Origin: Calendula officinalis
Taxonomy: Eukaryota; Streptophyta; Magnoliopsida; Asterales; Asteraceae
Length of the DNA: 64,000 bases
Assembly: GCA_963853835.1 (NCBI GenBank)
Contig: OY970828.1
Coordinates: 64,534,861 to 64,598,860 of the forward strand
Reading direction: 5' to 3'
The notes under the pieces: model-generated
Seen by the model: the letters and a program-made list of their open reading frames with translations, nothing else
Databases searched by the model: none
Told to the model about the DNA's origin: nothing
Part shown: in pieces, positions 9,633 through 21,787 of the stretch
Numbering within the stretch: position 1 is the first letter of the stretch
Layout: each line of letters starts with the position of its first letter
Position numbers and translations under genes: made by a program

Positions 9633-11865
9633 TGTAACGACCCGAAATTTGAATAAAATAAATTATGGAAAAAAAATTATGATAAACAAGGATAAATCAT
9701 TTAAAGATCGTAGGAATTGGTTTCGTGTCATTTGGACATCGTATGAAGAAGTTATGGACGAAACCGGGTCGAGTCGGGGAACGAAAAGTGCAGCCTGGCT
9801 ACCTGAGAAGTTCGCGACGCGAACTTCTGTTCGCGTTCGTGAAGTTGAGGCAGGGAATTTGGTGGCCAGGCGTGAAGAGTTCCCGACCTGTTACCGATCG
9901 CGAAGTGTGCTCGAGGCGTGAAGTTCGCGACGCGAACTTGAGTTCGCGATCGCGAACTGTATGGTTCTGAATAAAACGGGAAAAAGTTAGGGTTTGCTCA
10001 TTTTTCACCCAAGTTGTGGTGCAGCCGATTTTAGAGAGAGAGGGGGTGATTTTGGTGATTCCTTGCTCAAATCTTCATCAATCTTGTGGATCTTAACATC
10101 AAAGGTAAGGATTCTTGATCCTTGATAGTTGGTAGTTAGTTTGTGATCTTTGTATGGGTAGAAATGGTGGTTTGGGGAACCATCCATGTCATCTTTGGGG
10201 AAGATGACTAATCATGGGTGTAGAACACTCATTGTAAGCTTGTAGTCGATGTGTACAAGTTGGATTTGGGTTTATTGATGAAATCTTGAACTAGGGTTTG
10301 AGATTCCACCAAGTTGGATGAACTTGGTGGTTAGGAATGTGAATATGGATTGATTAGTGATTAGTTATGGGTAATAACTAGTTATTGTGATGATATTGAT
10401 GGTAGGTCAAGAAGACCTAAAGTTTGGTGGCATTTCACAAGTGGGAAAGCAAGGATTCGTGTTGTTAGACACGATTTGGAATTAGCTTGACTAAGATGAG
10501 TACATGAGACTTTTACTGAGTACATAGCAAATGATTTTTGGAAACTATGATGTTTTAAGAGTCTTTATTAATAATGTTTTTAATAAAGATATGATTAATA
10601 TGATGAGAAAATGCTAGTAATAGATTATTTAAGTATGTCTAAATGATCGATGATTTTGAAAGAGTTTATGATAATTAAAAGTATTTAATGAGTTTTCATA
10701 AATAAGATGCATGAATAAAGATAATGATTTAAAAGAGCTTGATAATCGGTTTATCAATAGTATGTATTAATAAAGCTTGAGACAATGATTTTTAAGAAAT
10801 AAGTATCGGTTAGTATATTATGCTAATAAAAGTAGTTATCGAATTACTAAGTGAATAAGTATGAGGTGACTAGTAATAGACATGCATTCTAGTCAAAGAG
10901 GAGTCAAAATATTATGATTTTGGATAAAAGATAAATATGTTTTAAAATTAGTAAATGACTTGGTAAAGTCAAGATTTGAAATGATTTAGTAAAGAGAATA
11001 ATATGATAAATTAGGATAAAGGTATTCTAATAAATGACGAATTTGATGAAAGGAGCTAATGCTCATATCTTGATGAAAGGAGCTAATGCTCATATCTTGA
11101 TGAAAGGAGCAGAGGCTCATAAGTGTTAATGAGATATCCGGAATAAGACCGCCCAGAAATGGGGGAGTATGAGACGTCTACTTGGGGTGATACCTCCCTG
11201 CGCAAAGAGTAGAATATCACAGTTTACGACACCCAGTGATGGGTGAGCATGACGACCCGGGAACGGGGAGAGCTTATGAATCTCGGTAAGATGGGGGTTC
11301 CCAATTACCTTGATAGTTTACCTATGACATCCCATATCGGGAGAGTTGGCTTCGGAGAGGTCCGTTGCATATGTGATAAAGAAAGTGTAAGCTTGGAGAT
11401 AGCTTACAAATATGTGATTAGATGATGAGTAAGCTTATGGTAAGCTTGTTAGTTTATACGAGTAATTGAATAGAAGATGAGATATAAATTAATAGAAATG
11501 ATGAGGATAAGTATTTATTTTTGATATAAATATTATTTTATAAATCTTTTGAGAATGGGTCGAAAACCCATGTATCTCACGAGACTATTTTGTCTCACGT
11601 ACTACTTTGTTTTTGGCTGTGTACTCAGGTTCAGGATCGTTGGATTAGAGGGTCGCGTTAGAAGTGGCCTAGTGTTGATTAGCTCGGGAGCTCGTAGGTA
11701 GTTCTCGTTTATCCTATGGTTATGATATTGTATTGTAACACCAGCTTTAATACTCTGATAAACTTTTATTGGTTTTTGTTAAACCGTATTTTGGGAATAT
11801 TGGACTTGTAATATTTTTATTTAAAAATATGATTTAAAAAGTGTTTTGAAAATTGAGGTGTTACA
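9633..11865 (+). repeat. 3' LTR of the Gag-only element
   Basis: A copy of 3942-6173 with one extra A in an A-run near 9665 and about 11 substitutions. It ends GGTGTTACA next to the target duplication ATCAA. Confidence 0.92.
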
Positions 11866-14231
11866 ATCAAGCCCGAATAGTACTACTCATATATTCGTTG
11901 GCTAACTATAGTTGATGATTACAGTAATGTTAGATCTAAACGATCTGGCGATAGGGGCGTCTATCAACTCACGGTTATACAAAGATTAATGTCGCAAAAT
12001 ATAGCTTTTCATGCACGTCTTCGTTAAGACCTTCTTCGAAAAATACTTGTTTGATTATGTCTTTTTAATAACCAGTTATCTCAAATGGATTGTTTATCCC
12101 AGTTTTCGCAAGGATTGATTGTATCAAAATATTGTTCATAAATATTTTTCAAAAGACTAGTTATACCAAAATGTTGTGAGTGACTCATCAAATTTTCCAG
12201 ATATACAATAATTGCAATTATAAAACAGTAATATGTTCCTCACCCGAAAACAGTTAAAATACAGTAAAAATGGGGCTGTGAAACTCACCTGATACTAGTA
12301 GCAATGAACAATATGAATACGGTTCCCGAATGAATAATCCTCAATAGCCTAAATGTGTGATGTCAAACAATAAGTAGACTGTTCTACAATCCTATCCATG
12401 CTAGTTGTTCACTCAACTCAAGATTTAAGTGATGATTAGGCAAGGACGATCCGTTGGCGATCTTTATTAATTATTATTCCTACAAGTATTATAGTTTTGT
12501 ATATAGCTATAATGTTCCAAAAATTGTTTAAGTAATTGTAAACTTAATTGATATATTCCTTTTTAAAGATATAGTATTTTCTATTTGACGAGCTGTGAAC
12601 TCTTGCGCGTATCACGCGTACACTTTTGGTCTTATAGTTTTCTTTTTTGTCATATTTATCACCAAATTCTATTTTGTTGGGTTTTAAGCATGAAAATTCC
12701 ATTTTTAACATTCAATACTTGATTTAAATTTTTTATACTGGTTTTTATTAGTTCAGCCCCTGAGTTCATTGAAATTACATTTTTAGTCCCCATATTTTTA
12801 TACTTTGGTACTTTTGATACAATAGTTTGATTTCTTTCACTTTGACCAAAAGAGTTAGGTTTTTAAACAACTAAATAATGTATTTTATATTAATATAAAT
12901 ATATTTTTTACTAGAAACATGTTTGTACCAAATACATAGTAAAATCCAAGTCCATGGTGTTCACGAACACTTTTGAAAGTTAGTTTTTGGTATAGAAGTT
13001 TTTCCAAGAGTTTTGACTTTAAGTAAACTTTAAAACAAGAATTTAACATGTATTTTTTTTCAGATTTTACGGATGAGTAAACAAATCTAGCATAAGGCAC
13101 AAATATTAGAAAGATCTAAACAAGAGAAGGGTAGTTTTCTCACTATGCTCTTCGGTTTAAGCGTTTCTAACTTTGTAGATCTTTTTCTCCTTTTTCAAGA
13201 CACCAAATGGAATGCTTATTCTTGGGAACTTCTTGAAATGAAGTAAAAATGAGTATACAAGAAGATCGAAGAAAGAAATGAAGTAGAAAGTCAAAACTCA
13301 AAACTTACATTAAGGAGATGAAGATGTAAGAATCTGGACAGCAGCTTAGTGTCTGAATTCGACTGAGTTTCAGCCACTTTGTGGGTGTTTTAAAGGTGGG
13401 ATGTTGTAGAGGAAGTTCTTATGGTGATTTGGCAATTTGAATCACCAAATTCGGGCTTGAAATGAAGAAGCTATGAAGATCTGAAGGTTGTTTTGTATGG
13501 TGAAAATGCAAAACCGGGATTATTGTTTTGGGAGAGAGTTCTTGGGTGGTTTAGGTGTTGTTCATATGTTTTCAAATGAAAGAAAAAGATAAGGTGTTAT
13601 GTGGATAAGTGTATGTGTGTAGACCATTTTGGTAAGAGAAACATTGTTTGGATGAAGGAGTGTATGGAAAAGATGGATTATACACTCTTTGGTGCAAGTT
13701 TTGTGCAGGAAATTGTGTGGAGATAAGCATGCATGGCTTCCTTGTTTGACCATTTAGTGGAGGTAATTGTGAGAGTCACAAAAATGGATAATTGGACAAC
13801 CTTGAATGTTGTAAAAAGTTAGGGAAGTGTAGAATAATCACCAATTGGTGATAGTGTGGTGCAGTGAAAAAGGGAGGTGTTTTTCCCAAGTTTGACTTCT
13901 TAAAAATGAGAGAATTATGTAAATTTAATATTTTGGTATGAGGTATAAGTGGGTATTTATTTTACCTAGCGATGTATTAGTTTACCTGGATTTTATTCGG
14001 TAATTGACGGGGTTTGATTATTACTCGATAAATTTATGGTTTTCGCCCAGATAAAGTACTCAAAAATTGATGCATGCATAATTAGATGTGCACCACCGAC
14101 ACATGATACAAATTTTTGCTAGACTCAAAATGATAAGTAATGCTCTAACTGATAGACATGATGTTTTAGAAAGTGTTCAGTTACAATTGGTGTCGAGAGA
14201 ATGACCCGTTTTCGAGGGTTGTCACAATATG

Positions 14232-15269
14232 TGTTCTAACAAGTCATTTTTTCTTTCAATGACTAAGTTGAATCAACCGCATTTCATTGGGCTTCCTAAC
14301 GGTAATAGCACATCCGTTTTATACATAGGATAGGTTCAACTACATAATTCGATTATTCTTCAAAACGTCCTGTATGTTCCAGCCTTTCACTACAATTTAG
14401 TGTCTATTTCGAAGATGACAAAACAGTTAAACACTTTTGCTGTTTTTACTGATGATGCTTGTCTACTGCAGGACCCCTCGTTGAAGGATAGATTTGCTTT
14501 GGGCAATTTTGGAAAAAGAATAAACAACTTATATGTTTTTGATCATGAACATATAAAGACCAATTTGTCATTTACTATTTCTGTATTTCCTTTTCCTTCA
14601 TACAATAAATCCCTTGTAATGAATGCTAAACTTCATAATGATGTTTTGAAATGGCATAATCGTCTTGGACATGCTTCTGTTGATACTTTACACAATCTTT
14701 CTTTGGTTAATAATAATACTCATGATTTGTTTATTAAGTCATGTGTAATTTGTTCCAAAGCTAGACATCACAGACCTGCATTTCCAACTAGTATTACCAA
14801 GACTGCAGCCCCTTTCAATCTTGTCCATATCGATGTATGGGGCCCTTATAAGCATAAAACTCATGATGGCTTTATATATTTTATGACCATTGTTGATGAT
14901 TTCAGTAGATTCACGTGGATTCATTTACTTTCTCATAAGAGTTATGCTTTTTCTTTAATCAAAGCATTTGTTGACTTTGTTAAAACTCAATTTAATTTGT
15001 GTATCAAACAAATTCGTACTGATAATGCTTTGGAACTTGGTTCAAGTAATGAAGGCATTGCATTTTTTCAGTCAAAAGGGATTATTCACCAAAAATCCAC
15101 TCCTTATACGCCACAACAAAATGGCATAGTTGAAAGGAAACACAAACATATTTTGGAGATTTCAAGAGCTTTATTTTTTCAATCCGGAATTGGCATTCAA
15201 TATTGGGGAAACTGTGTTCAAGCTGCTATTCGTATTATTAATCGGTTACCACCTCAAGTATTATATTAG
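14232..15269 (+). pseudogene. copia integrase fragment (pre-integrase zinc finger plus DDE core)
   Basis: Translation resumes after the nested insertion and contains one premature TAG near 14331. From 14400 the frame is open for 289 codons. In that numbering the pre-integrase zinc finger is WHNRLGH (H86, H91) with CVICSK (C115, C118). The catalytic triad is D145 (HIDVWGP), D208 (IRTDNALE) and E245 (GIVERKHK). The frame stops right after NRLPPQVLY, where intact copia elements continue into reverse transcriptase, so the C-terminal part of integrase and all of RT/RNase H have been deleted. Confidence 0.85.
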
Positions 15270-15576
15270 TTAACAGAGTTTGGGGAAAAAGCAAGTTAAT
15301 GCTTATTTGTACACTACCATCATACAACAACACTTTTACCCTTATGGAAGGTGCATGTGAGAGATGCAGATGTAGATTATGTAATAACATATAGGATTTT
15401 AATTCACAAGTGGTGTTTAAGGGACCACTCTTAGTGACAAACCTTTAAGCTAAAGCATGTTTTCATGTCTCTCCTTCCTTCCTTAATGGTGCCAAGAAAC
15501 TTAAACTATTCTTCATTAATCATATGTTAACACTATGCCCATATAATGGGAGGACCACATTCTTCGAGCTTCCCCA

Positions 15577-15580
<4 letters not shown>

Positions 15581-15672
<92 letters not shown>
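15581..15672. repeat. (TA)46 microsatellite
   Basis: An uninterrupted TA dinucleotide run of about 92 bp. It lies about 300 bp right of the copia element. Confidence 0.97.
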
Positions 15673-15673
<1 letters not shown>

Positions 15674-16667
15674 CATGATGCATCCCATGAGAAGTATAGT
15701 TCATGATATGATAATATAGCATATGCATTCGATACATCTCGACCTCACTTGTGTCAAAAGTTGATTAACGAATGCATCAAGCCGGGAATGTAAAAGAGAT
15801 AAATGTTGTTTGGTAACATTTGGATGATTAATATCTGAATATATATAACAGAGGTCTGAATGATTCAGACTTTCCCTCATATTTGTCTGATTAAGAGGCA
15901 GAACATGACTGATTTTTATTTAGAAGCTGATTAAGAGGTCTTACCAAATGCTCTGTATCTGTACGATTAAAAAGTTGCCTTCTTAATGGAATCATTAAGA
16001 GACTTACATAATAGCATCATCCTTTTGTGCAGTTATCATCATTCTTGACATGATATATTCATTTTATAGCCTTCTCCTTTCTGAGTTCTCTTTCTTTATG
16101 TTATTTCAGACTATATAAATAAAAAGAGTATAATTTGCCATTTGTGAGACATGAACGATTGAACGTGAGGAGTGGTGAAACTGTAAAATGTTAATGGACT
16201 AGACTACATTGTAATTGGCCTAAGGCCCACCTAATGTATTATTTATATATGGCCTGTCAATGAATCGCGGCACGGGAATATGGCATTTCATGTTGGGTTC
16301 AGATTTGTGGGTTCGGATTCATGGTTTGGCTTGTCAGAAACATTCAACATGAACACGACTCATATAACTTATTTAATTAAATGGGTTAAACAACTTAACA
16401 TTTTAAATGAGTGAAATATGTCGACCTTTTAATTTTATACGCAAAACCTACTAAAGTGTATCTGTTTTTTAAATATATCTAAAATGCAACAAAGTATAAA
16501 TATGTCTATTTTTAAACATATTTTAACAATTAATCGGGTTGATCATAAGTCGACCCATTTAAATTATCATCAACTCACATCTAATCCGTTTAATAAACGC
16601 TTCAGTTGATTGGTCCAAATCTGACCCGAAATTTGTTTACTTCAACCCTAACCTATTATATGTATGT
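15673..16667. other. intergenic sequence, no gene seen
   Basis: AT-rich sequence with short decayed repeat-like stretches around 15800-15990 (GTTTGGTAACA ... TTACCAAATG) and 16260-16660 (GGGTTCGGATTC-type and GACCCGAAATTTG-type motifs). These look like old MITEs, but their ends could not be set. Confidence 0.4.
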
Positions 16668-17265
16668 CTTTTTTTAGGTCAAGTTTCATGTTATGTCAGA
16701 AATTGTCACCCTAAAATTACACCCAGTAACATAAACAACTTGCACAATGGCTCTATTTGAGAATAATTTTGTTTAGGATCCTTGTGTCCTGTTGGGTTAA
16801 GTATATGGATTAAGAAATAAAAAGGATCATTTTTGTTTTTTAATTAGTGAAGGACGGTTGTGGTTGGAGTCACAAAAAAGGAACCAAAAATAAGTGAAGA
16901 TAAATAACGAAAAGGGTGGTTGAAATATGATTTGATACAAGAAAAGAATTCAAACATTTGCTTTATTGTTTTTTCCGTGGGTCCATTTCTCTTTTGGAAA
17001 TTGTCTCATATAAAATAGGCCAATTGCATTATTTGTAGGTATTAAACGTTATAAACATAATACAGCTTAAACCTTGTTAAGGGACACAAAAGATAAATTC
17101 CATTAAACTAATAAAAGGTTGTTTTTGTCACAAGCAATCTTCCGAAAAGCTAAAAATAGAGTGGTGTAAAATTTATGAACTTTGATCCCTAATTCTTAAT
17201 TATACAAAGTTATTTGAAAATCCTACCAAACCCTAAATACTACAAAAGAAGTGTCACTATATCTA
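16668..17265. repeat. dispersed duplication, block 1 (copy A)
   Basis: This block is nearly identical to 61658-62257, starting at a shared TTTTTTTAGGTCAAG and ending at CTAATCTT. A few substitutions and small indels separate the copies. No coding sequence is visible. Confidence 0.9.
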
Positions 17266-18453
17266 ATCTTTTAGAATATTTTTTTTTAAAGCGTTGCGAA
17301 GTGTTAGAATTTTGGGTTTATAAGTGACGCTTAAAATGGAAAACATTTGCCGTAAAAGGTCAAAACTCTATCATTATACTCTTTTTTGTCAATATGTATA
17401 GTATAGGTTGTTGCCGATGACACTTTTATTCACATTTTTTATACTTGTTTCTAAACATTTGGACACTTTTGTGGTTGGTTTGTTACTTATAGTGACTCTT
17501 TTTCTATCATGTTAAGTCTTATATGGCTCTTGTGTTTCCTGGCAATGTTTATATTTGAAGGTCGGAGTATATAGTACGTCTGAATTTCACTTTTTGACAT
17601 GCATATTCGCTAGAGTAAATGTAATTTTAGGATCGACATTGGGAGTGTCGAATGGGTTTGGTCGAAATTGTTGACAATGACTTCAAATCTTGAACATGAT
17701 GTTTATTGGTTGTATTAAATGCGTATACAGGACGTTTGGTTGCATGTTTTCTTGTCATAGACACATGAAGAATGTTTCAAGTTTAAGGTTGTTTAAATTT
17801 GTAAAATTAATGAAAAGGAAAATGGGTAGTTGCACATGGGTTGTTTTTAAACTGAAATGATGTATATGAAGTTATAGGTCATGATAATTCATAGACTTTT
17901 GCATCTTTCACGGACACGGTGATTGTCTTGTGGAAACACAAAAAAGTAAAAGAGCAAACGAACAAAGGAAAAAGAACAAAGATTTTGTTTATAAATATTG
18001 AATAAATTATTTTTTCTAAGTAAGAAAATTATTGTTCCTTCATCGATATATGCTTTAATGATTTACTGAATTTACCTACGTCTAATATATCAAACTGGAT
18101 ATCTATCTCATGATTACCTTGACAAAGCCCTAAAACACTCGAGCAAATCCGTAAAAAAAGAAGAGAGAGATATATCTAAACACAAAATTTTATTTATATA
18201 ATACAATTTGTGTTTTAATATACTTATACGGTTTGTTTTAAAACTTATAAAATATAATGGATCGAAAAAAAAAATTGTGGTATAATTATCTATCTCTTAA
18301 ATATAGTCAGGATCTAACTTGATTTTCTTATTATTATATGAGAAGAAAAAACCATATATCAACTTGTTTTCTTGTAAAAGTAGTAGTTAATATTGATCTA
18401 GTTAAAAACTTAATTTCACGTAATTTATCAATATAATAATCAATTATATATTA
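17266..18453. other. sequence unique to copy A of the duplication
   Basis: This AT-rich stretch is present only here; copy B has a different 330 bp in its place. No gene or bounded element was recognised. Confidence 0.4.
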
Positions 18454-19555
18454 CTAGCAGGTTACCCGCGCAATGCGGCGGCGGGTACCCTATGACTAAA
18501 TTTGACGGCTATCAAGTAGTGGGTGGTGACGTCGGTAGTGTTAGTAGCTGCTGGTTGTGGTCGTGCCAATAGTTGGTGATGTTAATTTTAATTTTGTAAA
18601 GATTAATGAAGATATCTCATAAGTTTCCTTAAATCCGAAATTGACGTTTTTTTAAATATGGACCGTTTTACATATGTTGAATATCTCATAAGTTTCCTTA
18701 AATCCAAAATTTACGTTTTTTAAAATATGGGTCTTTTAGTTATGTTGAAGTTAAAGGTTATCTATATTAGTTGTTGTGATAAAGTAAAATATCAAGTAAA
18801 TCAATTGGTTAACACACTGTCCGTACTCGCAAAAGGTCTTGGGTTCGAATCCTGTAAACTATATTTTTTTATTTTTGTGGTGTTTAAAATGTTACCCAAA
18901 ATAGAAATAAGATTAAGTTTAAGTTTAAGGACTTCTATACTTAGTAGTATTAAACCCTTTAATAATAAGTAAGATATATAAATTATTTTAAAACGTATTG
19001 ATACCTGATGCTGTTAGCACAGTTTCATCAGTTGGCTTCGTCACTTTAATTTTTTGACCGACAAAACCAACAAACGTGGGAGGATAATCGAAGCAAATGG
19101 GTGAAGGGTGAGGAGAAAGTAAATGGAGACAAGAATGAGGGTTTTATAATAATAAATTTTTATTTAAAGTTTTAATATATAGAAATTTTAATTATTTTCT
19201 TTTTCCTCCTTTTTAACAAGATTTTAGTAATAATTAAAAAGAAAATATTTTCTCTCTTGTTCTTTATTTAATAATGTTATTTGTTCCTTTTATTAATGTA
19301 TTGTTTAAATTAGTGTCATGTTTTTAAATTAATTTAATATTTATTATATTAATATTATGCTTTTATTTTATTATTATTATGTTTAATTAATTTTAAAAAG
19401 TAAAATGGTGACATGAAAGTTGGTTTGTGAGTTAAAAAATGTGACGTGATAGTGGTATAGCAAAATTGAAGAATGAAGGAAAAAATGATGTTGGCAAATG
19501 TGTGAAATAATGCATTGAGGTCCGTGTTTCGCCGCGGATTGCAAAGATATGCATC
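18454..19555 (-). mobile_element. non-autonomous Helitron-like element
   Basis: Read on the minus strand, the right-hand end has ATCCGCGGCGAAACACGG (about 19513-19532), a common sequence near plant Helitron 5' ends. The left-hand end has a GC-rich hairpin (GGTACCCGC ... GCGGGTAACC) followed by CTAG at 18454-18457 and then T, as expected for a Helitron 3' end. The exact 5' base is uncertain. The 3' end strongly resembles the one at 34967. No Rep or helicase is encoded. The part from 18786 onward is repeated at 62588-63360. Confidence 0.6.
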
Positions 19556-20185
19556 ACATATATAAATCAATACGTTATTAATTGGTTGTTGGAATTTATA
19601 ATAGAAACATCAATATCAATTGGTCTTAAATTTTTTTTTACTATTATTAACTGTTCAATTGCCACTAATAAATGTTATTATATATAATATGTCTTAACTG
19701 GTTTTTTGTTAAAAACTAATAACATGAAAACTGAAAGCTGTAATAAAGTTAATTGTTTGGATAGTTCTTACTTTTAGTTTGAGAAGATTGAGTCATGAAC
19801 TTTTGCATCTCCAAAACTTAAGTATTAAAGTAGGACCAAGTGATTCATCTTATGTTTCTTACAAAACTTGTGTGTGTTTTAATTTAATGGCTTTTTTCAT
19901 TATATGTACATATTTGAGTTTATACTAAAAGCATAAAGTGTGTCATTTTAAATCTGAGTTAAAGGTATTTTTATCTTTTTAACATAATTTTAATATTCAT
20001 ATCAAAATTACACTCTTGTTTAACATTCATATATTATTCATTTGAGACTTGCAAAAATTACCAAAATCAATAACAGTTTAAAATAAAAAGGAAAAGATTA
20101 TTTTAACATGGTTAAACCGATTGATTGAGGCCATCATCTGTGTGGTTTGGTGAGCTATAACGCCGCCAAATTACCCTTGGCATAG
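18786..20185. repeat. dispersed duplication, block 2 (copy A)
   Basis: It matches 62588-64000 (which runs off the window) with scattered substitutions and small indels. It contains most of the Helitron-like element plus about 600 bp beyond its 5' end, so the repeated unit is larger than the element. Confidence 0.9.
18790..18860 (+). repeat. tRNA-like (SINE head-like) sequence
   Basis: AATCAATTGGTTAACACAC resembles a pol III A box, and about 40 bp later GGGTTCGAATCC is a near-perfect B box. A T-rich run follows. No stable cloverleaf or sensible anticodon was found, so it is a tRNA-derived relic or SINE head, not a tRNA gene. A diverged copy lies at 62592-62662. Confidence 0.45.
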
Positions 20186-20618
20186 ACTGTGTGCTCTAAT
20201 AATTTTTAAATAATTATACTAATAACGACCATGAAATCAGAGCCGTTGGTTCTAATTAATTTATCAAAAATCACATACCACAATTAAATATAACAAACAG
20301 AAGATGTGTCGTGTTGATGTGGTCAACATCAACTCCTTGAGCATTTGTTTCTTGGTTTGAATGATGGGTGCATAGCTGTATCATATCCAACATTGATTCT
20401 CCTTTTATTTCTTTTATATATTTTTTCCCACTTTTCAATTTATTATTTTTATTTTCTGTTGGGACCAATGTTCAGTTTCCATTCCAACTTTTTTAAATAT
20501 TCAACAATGTTTTAATTTCGGTCCCTTTACTTCTTTATGGCAGCTTTCATTCATATTTTGTTTTATATTAGTGGAATGTGTCAACTCTCCTCTCTTTTAA
20601 TTATCACACCCATAATCC
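20186..20618. other. intergenic sequence, nothing recognised
   Basis: AT-rich sequence between the end of the dispersed duplication and the hAT MITE. No coding or RNA signal could be supported. Confidence 0.4.
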
Positions 20619-20626
20619 CATATGGT

Positions 20627-21003
20627 TAGAGGTGAAAAAAACAGATTTTTTTATCCGAACAAGTTTAAAAATCGGTTTTTAATTGGTTTGAAACCAGTTT
20701 TTGTCTCGTCAGACCGGATCGATTCGTAAACTACCGGTTTTGTGATCAGATCAATGTTTTGGGGATGAACCAATTTGAAAACCCGTTTTTTGTTAATCGA
20801 TCCTTAAAACCGGGTTAGAAACCAAAAAAACTGGTTTTAAACAGCCTTTACCGGTTTCAACCGGATATACCCACACTTACTGAAAACCGGTTTAAAATCT
20901 AAACAGTTTTTCTAAAACCAGTTTTAGACCTTCGTTGACCAAAACCGAACCGGTTTTTAAATTGATCCGATTTATTTTAAAAAAAATTGTTTTTGCACCT
21001 CTA
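20627..21003. mobile_element. hAT-type MITE with CCGGTTT-rich interior
   Basis: The 377-bp element begins TAGAGGTGAAAAAAACAG and ends with the complement of TAGAGGTGCAAAAACAA. The 8-bp duplication CATATGGT flanks it at 20619-20626 and 21004-21011. The interior is dense in ACCGGTTT-type motifs, which resemble the subterminal transposase-binding repeats of hAT elements. It is a different family from the MITE at 359-890. Confidence 0.88.
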
Positions 21004-21787
21004 CATATGGTTCCATTTCATCATGTCGAGTCAAATCGAGTCATATATGTATACCTCAAATCAAACGGGTTAAACCAACCTACCCAAATTTACCCGTTTT
21101 AACTCATTATATCATATCGCCCATTTTACCAAGGATAGAAATACTAAAAAGAAATGCCAGCACAAGGGTTAGATGAAAAGATAAAATATATTGCTTTAAA
21201 AAAGGACCAATTAGTCAGTGTTGTTGTGACTCTCCAGACAACAAAGGCCCATGCTTTTGATTTCTTATAAGATGGTTTTCTCATTATAATTCTTATGGTT
21301 TCTCTAGGCTACAAGTAAGGTACTAGTATAGTATTCATCAAGTTAGGCATCAAGTATCATTACTCACAACAAAATATTTTGTGTATTGTGATCTTGTGCT
21401 TTGTTTTACTAACATATAATAGAATCATAGTTAAGTGTTGTATGCACATTTCTCCACGAAAATTCCCAAAACTCGTATTTAAAAGAAGCAAGACTCGGAT
21501 TTGTCGAGTGCACCAAAGTTCAAGGGAACGTTGGGGTCAGCCCGAACGCCATCTTTGTTCAGAAACAGGTAACTAAACTCATCTTCATTTGTCTAAAAAA
21601 CATACCCTTTTTCTCAACTGTTATGCCAATGAGTTATGATATAATATTTTGAAGGTGCTTTTCTGTTAATCTTTATTACGCGGTTATGTACACATGCCGT
21701 GCAAGCTTACTATATATGGTAAGATCTTGATATTTCCCGGTTTTTCAGGGATTTGGTTAGCCAAAAGAAAGGATTACAAAGACCACC

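Larger units (their letters stand above)
3942..11865 (+). mobile_element. young Gag-only LTR retrotransposon (TR-GAG-like, chromovirus type)
   Basis: The innermost layer. Two LTRs of 2232 and 2233 bp flank a 3459-bp interior. LTRs start TGTAACGACCCG and end GGTGTTACA; ATCAA flanks the element at 3937-3941 and 11866-11870. A Met-type primer binding site follows LTR1 and a purine-rich tract precedes LTR2. The interior encodes a Gag but no protease, reverse transcriptase, RNase H or integrase. This matches the terminal-repeat-with-GAG class of non-autonomous elements. The LTRs differ by only about 11 substitutions and one single-base indel, mostly transitions, so the insertion is recent. It would need Pol from a related autonomous element. 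Confidence 0.88.
3199..14226 (-). mobile_element. solo LTR of a gypsy-type retrotransposon, split by a younger element
   Basis: The middle layer of the nest. The two pieces, 3199-3941 and 11866-14226, join to about 3.1 kb. On the minus strand it begins TGTGACAACCC and ends CCGGGGTGTGACA, with TG...CA ends typical of LTRs. ATATG flanks it at 3194-3198 and 14227-14231. No Gag or Pol sequence, PBS or internal LTR pair is visible, so a solo LTR left by LTR-LTR recombination is the best reading. The GACAACCC/GGGGTG ends resemble Tekay/Del-type LTRs; family and strand are inferred from that. Confidence 0.65.
1923..15275 (+). mobile_element. Ty1/copia retrotransposon, internally deleted and split by nested insertion
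   Basis: The outer layer of the nest. It begins TGTTAACT and ends AGTTAACA (an 8-bp inverted repeat), and GAGTT flanks it at 1918-1922 and 15276-15280. Recognisable parts in order are a primer binding site, a Gag with one zinc knuckle, the protease active-site motif, and after an 11-kb insertion the pre-integrase zinc finger and integrase core. The integrase is cut just after the catalytic glutamate. Reverse transcriptase, RNase H and nearly all of the 3' LTR are absent; only about 10 bp (TTAGTTAACA, 15266-15275) of LTR end remain. Without the insertions the copy would be about 2.3 kb. The outer boundaries rest on the TSD and LTR-end match, so they are less certain than the coding assignment. 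Confidence 0.75.

Noticed and set aside
18846..18858. Functional tRNA gene at the B-box-like motif
   Set aside because: No complete cloverleaf, acceptor stem or anticodon loop could be drawn.
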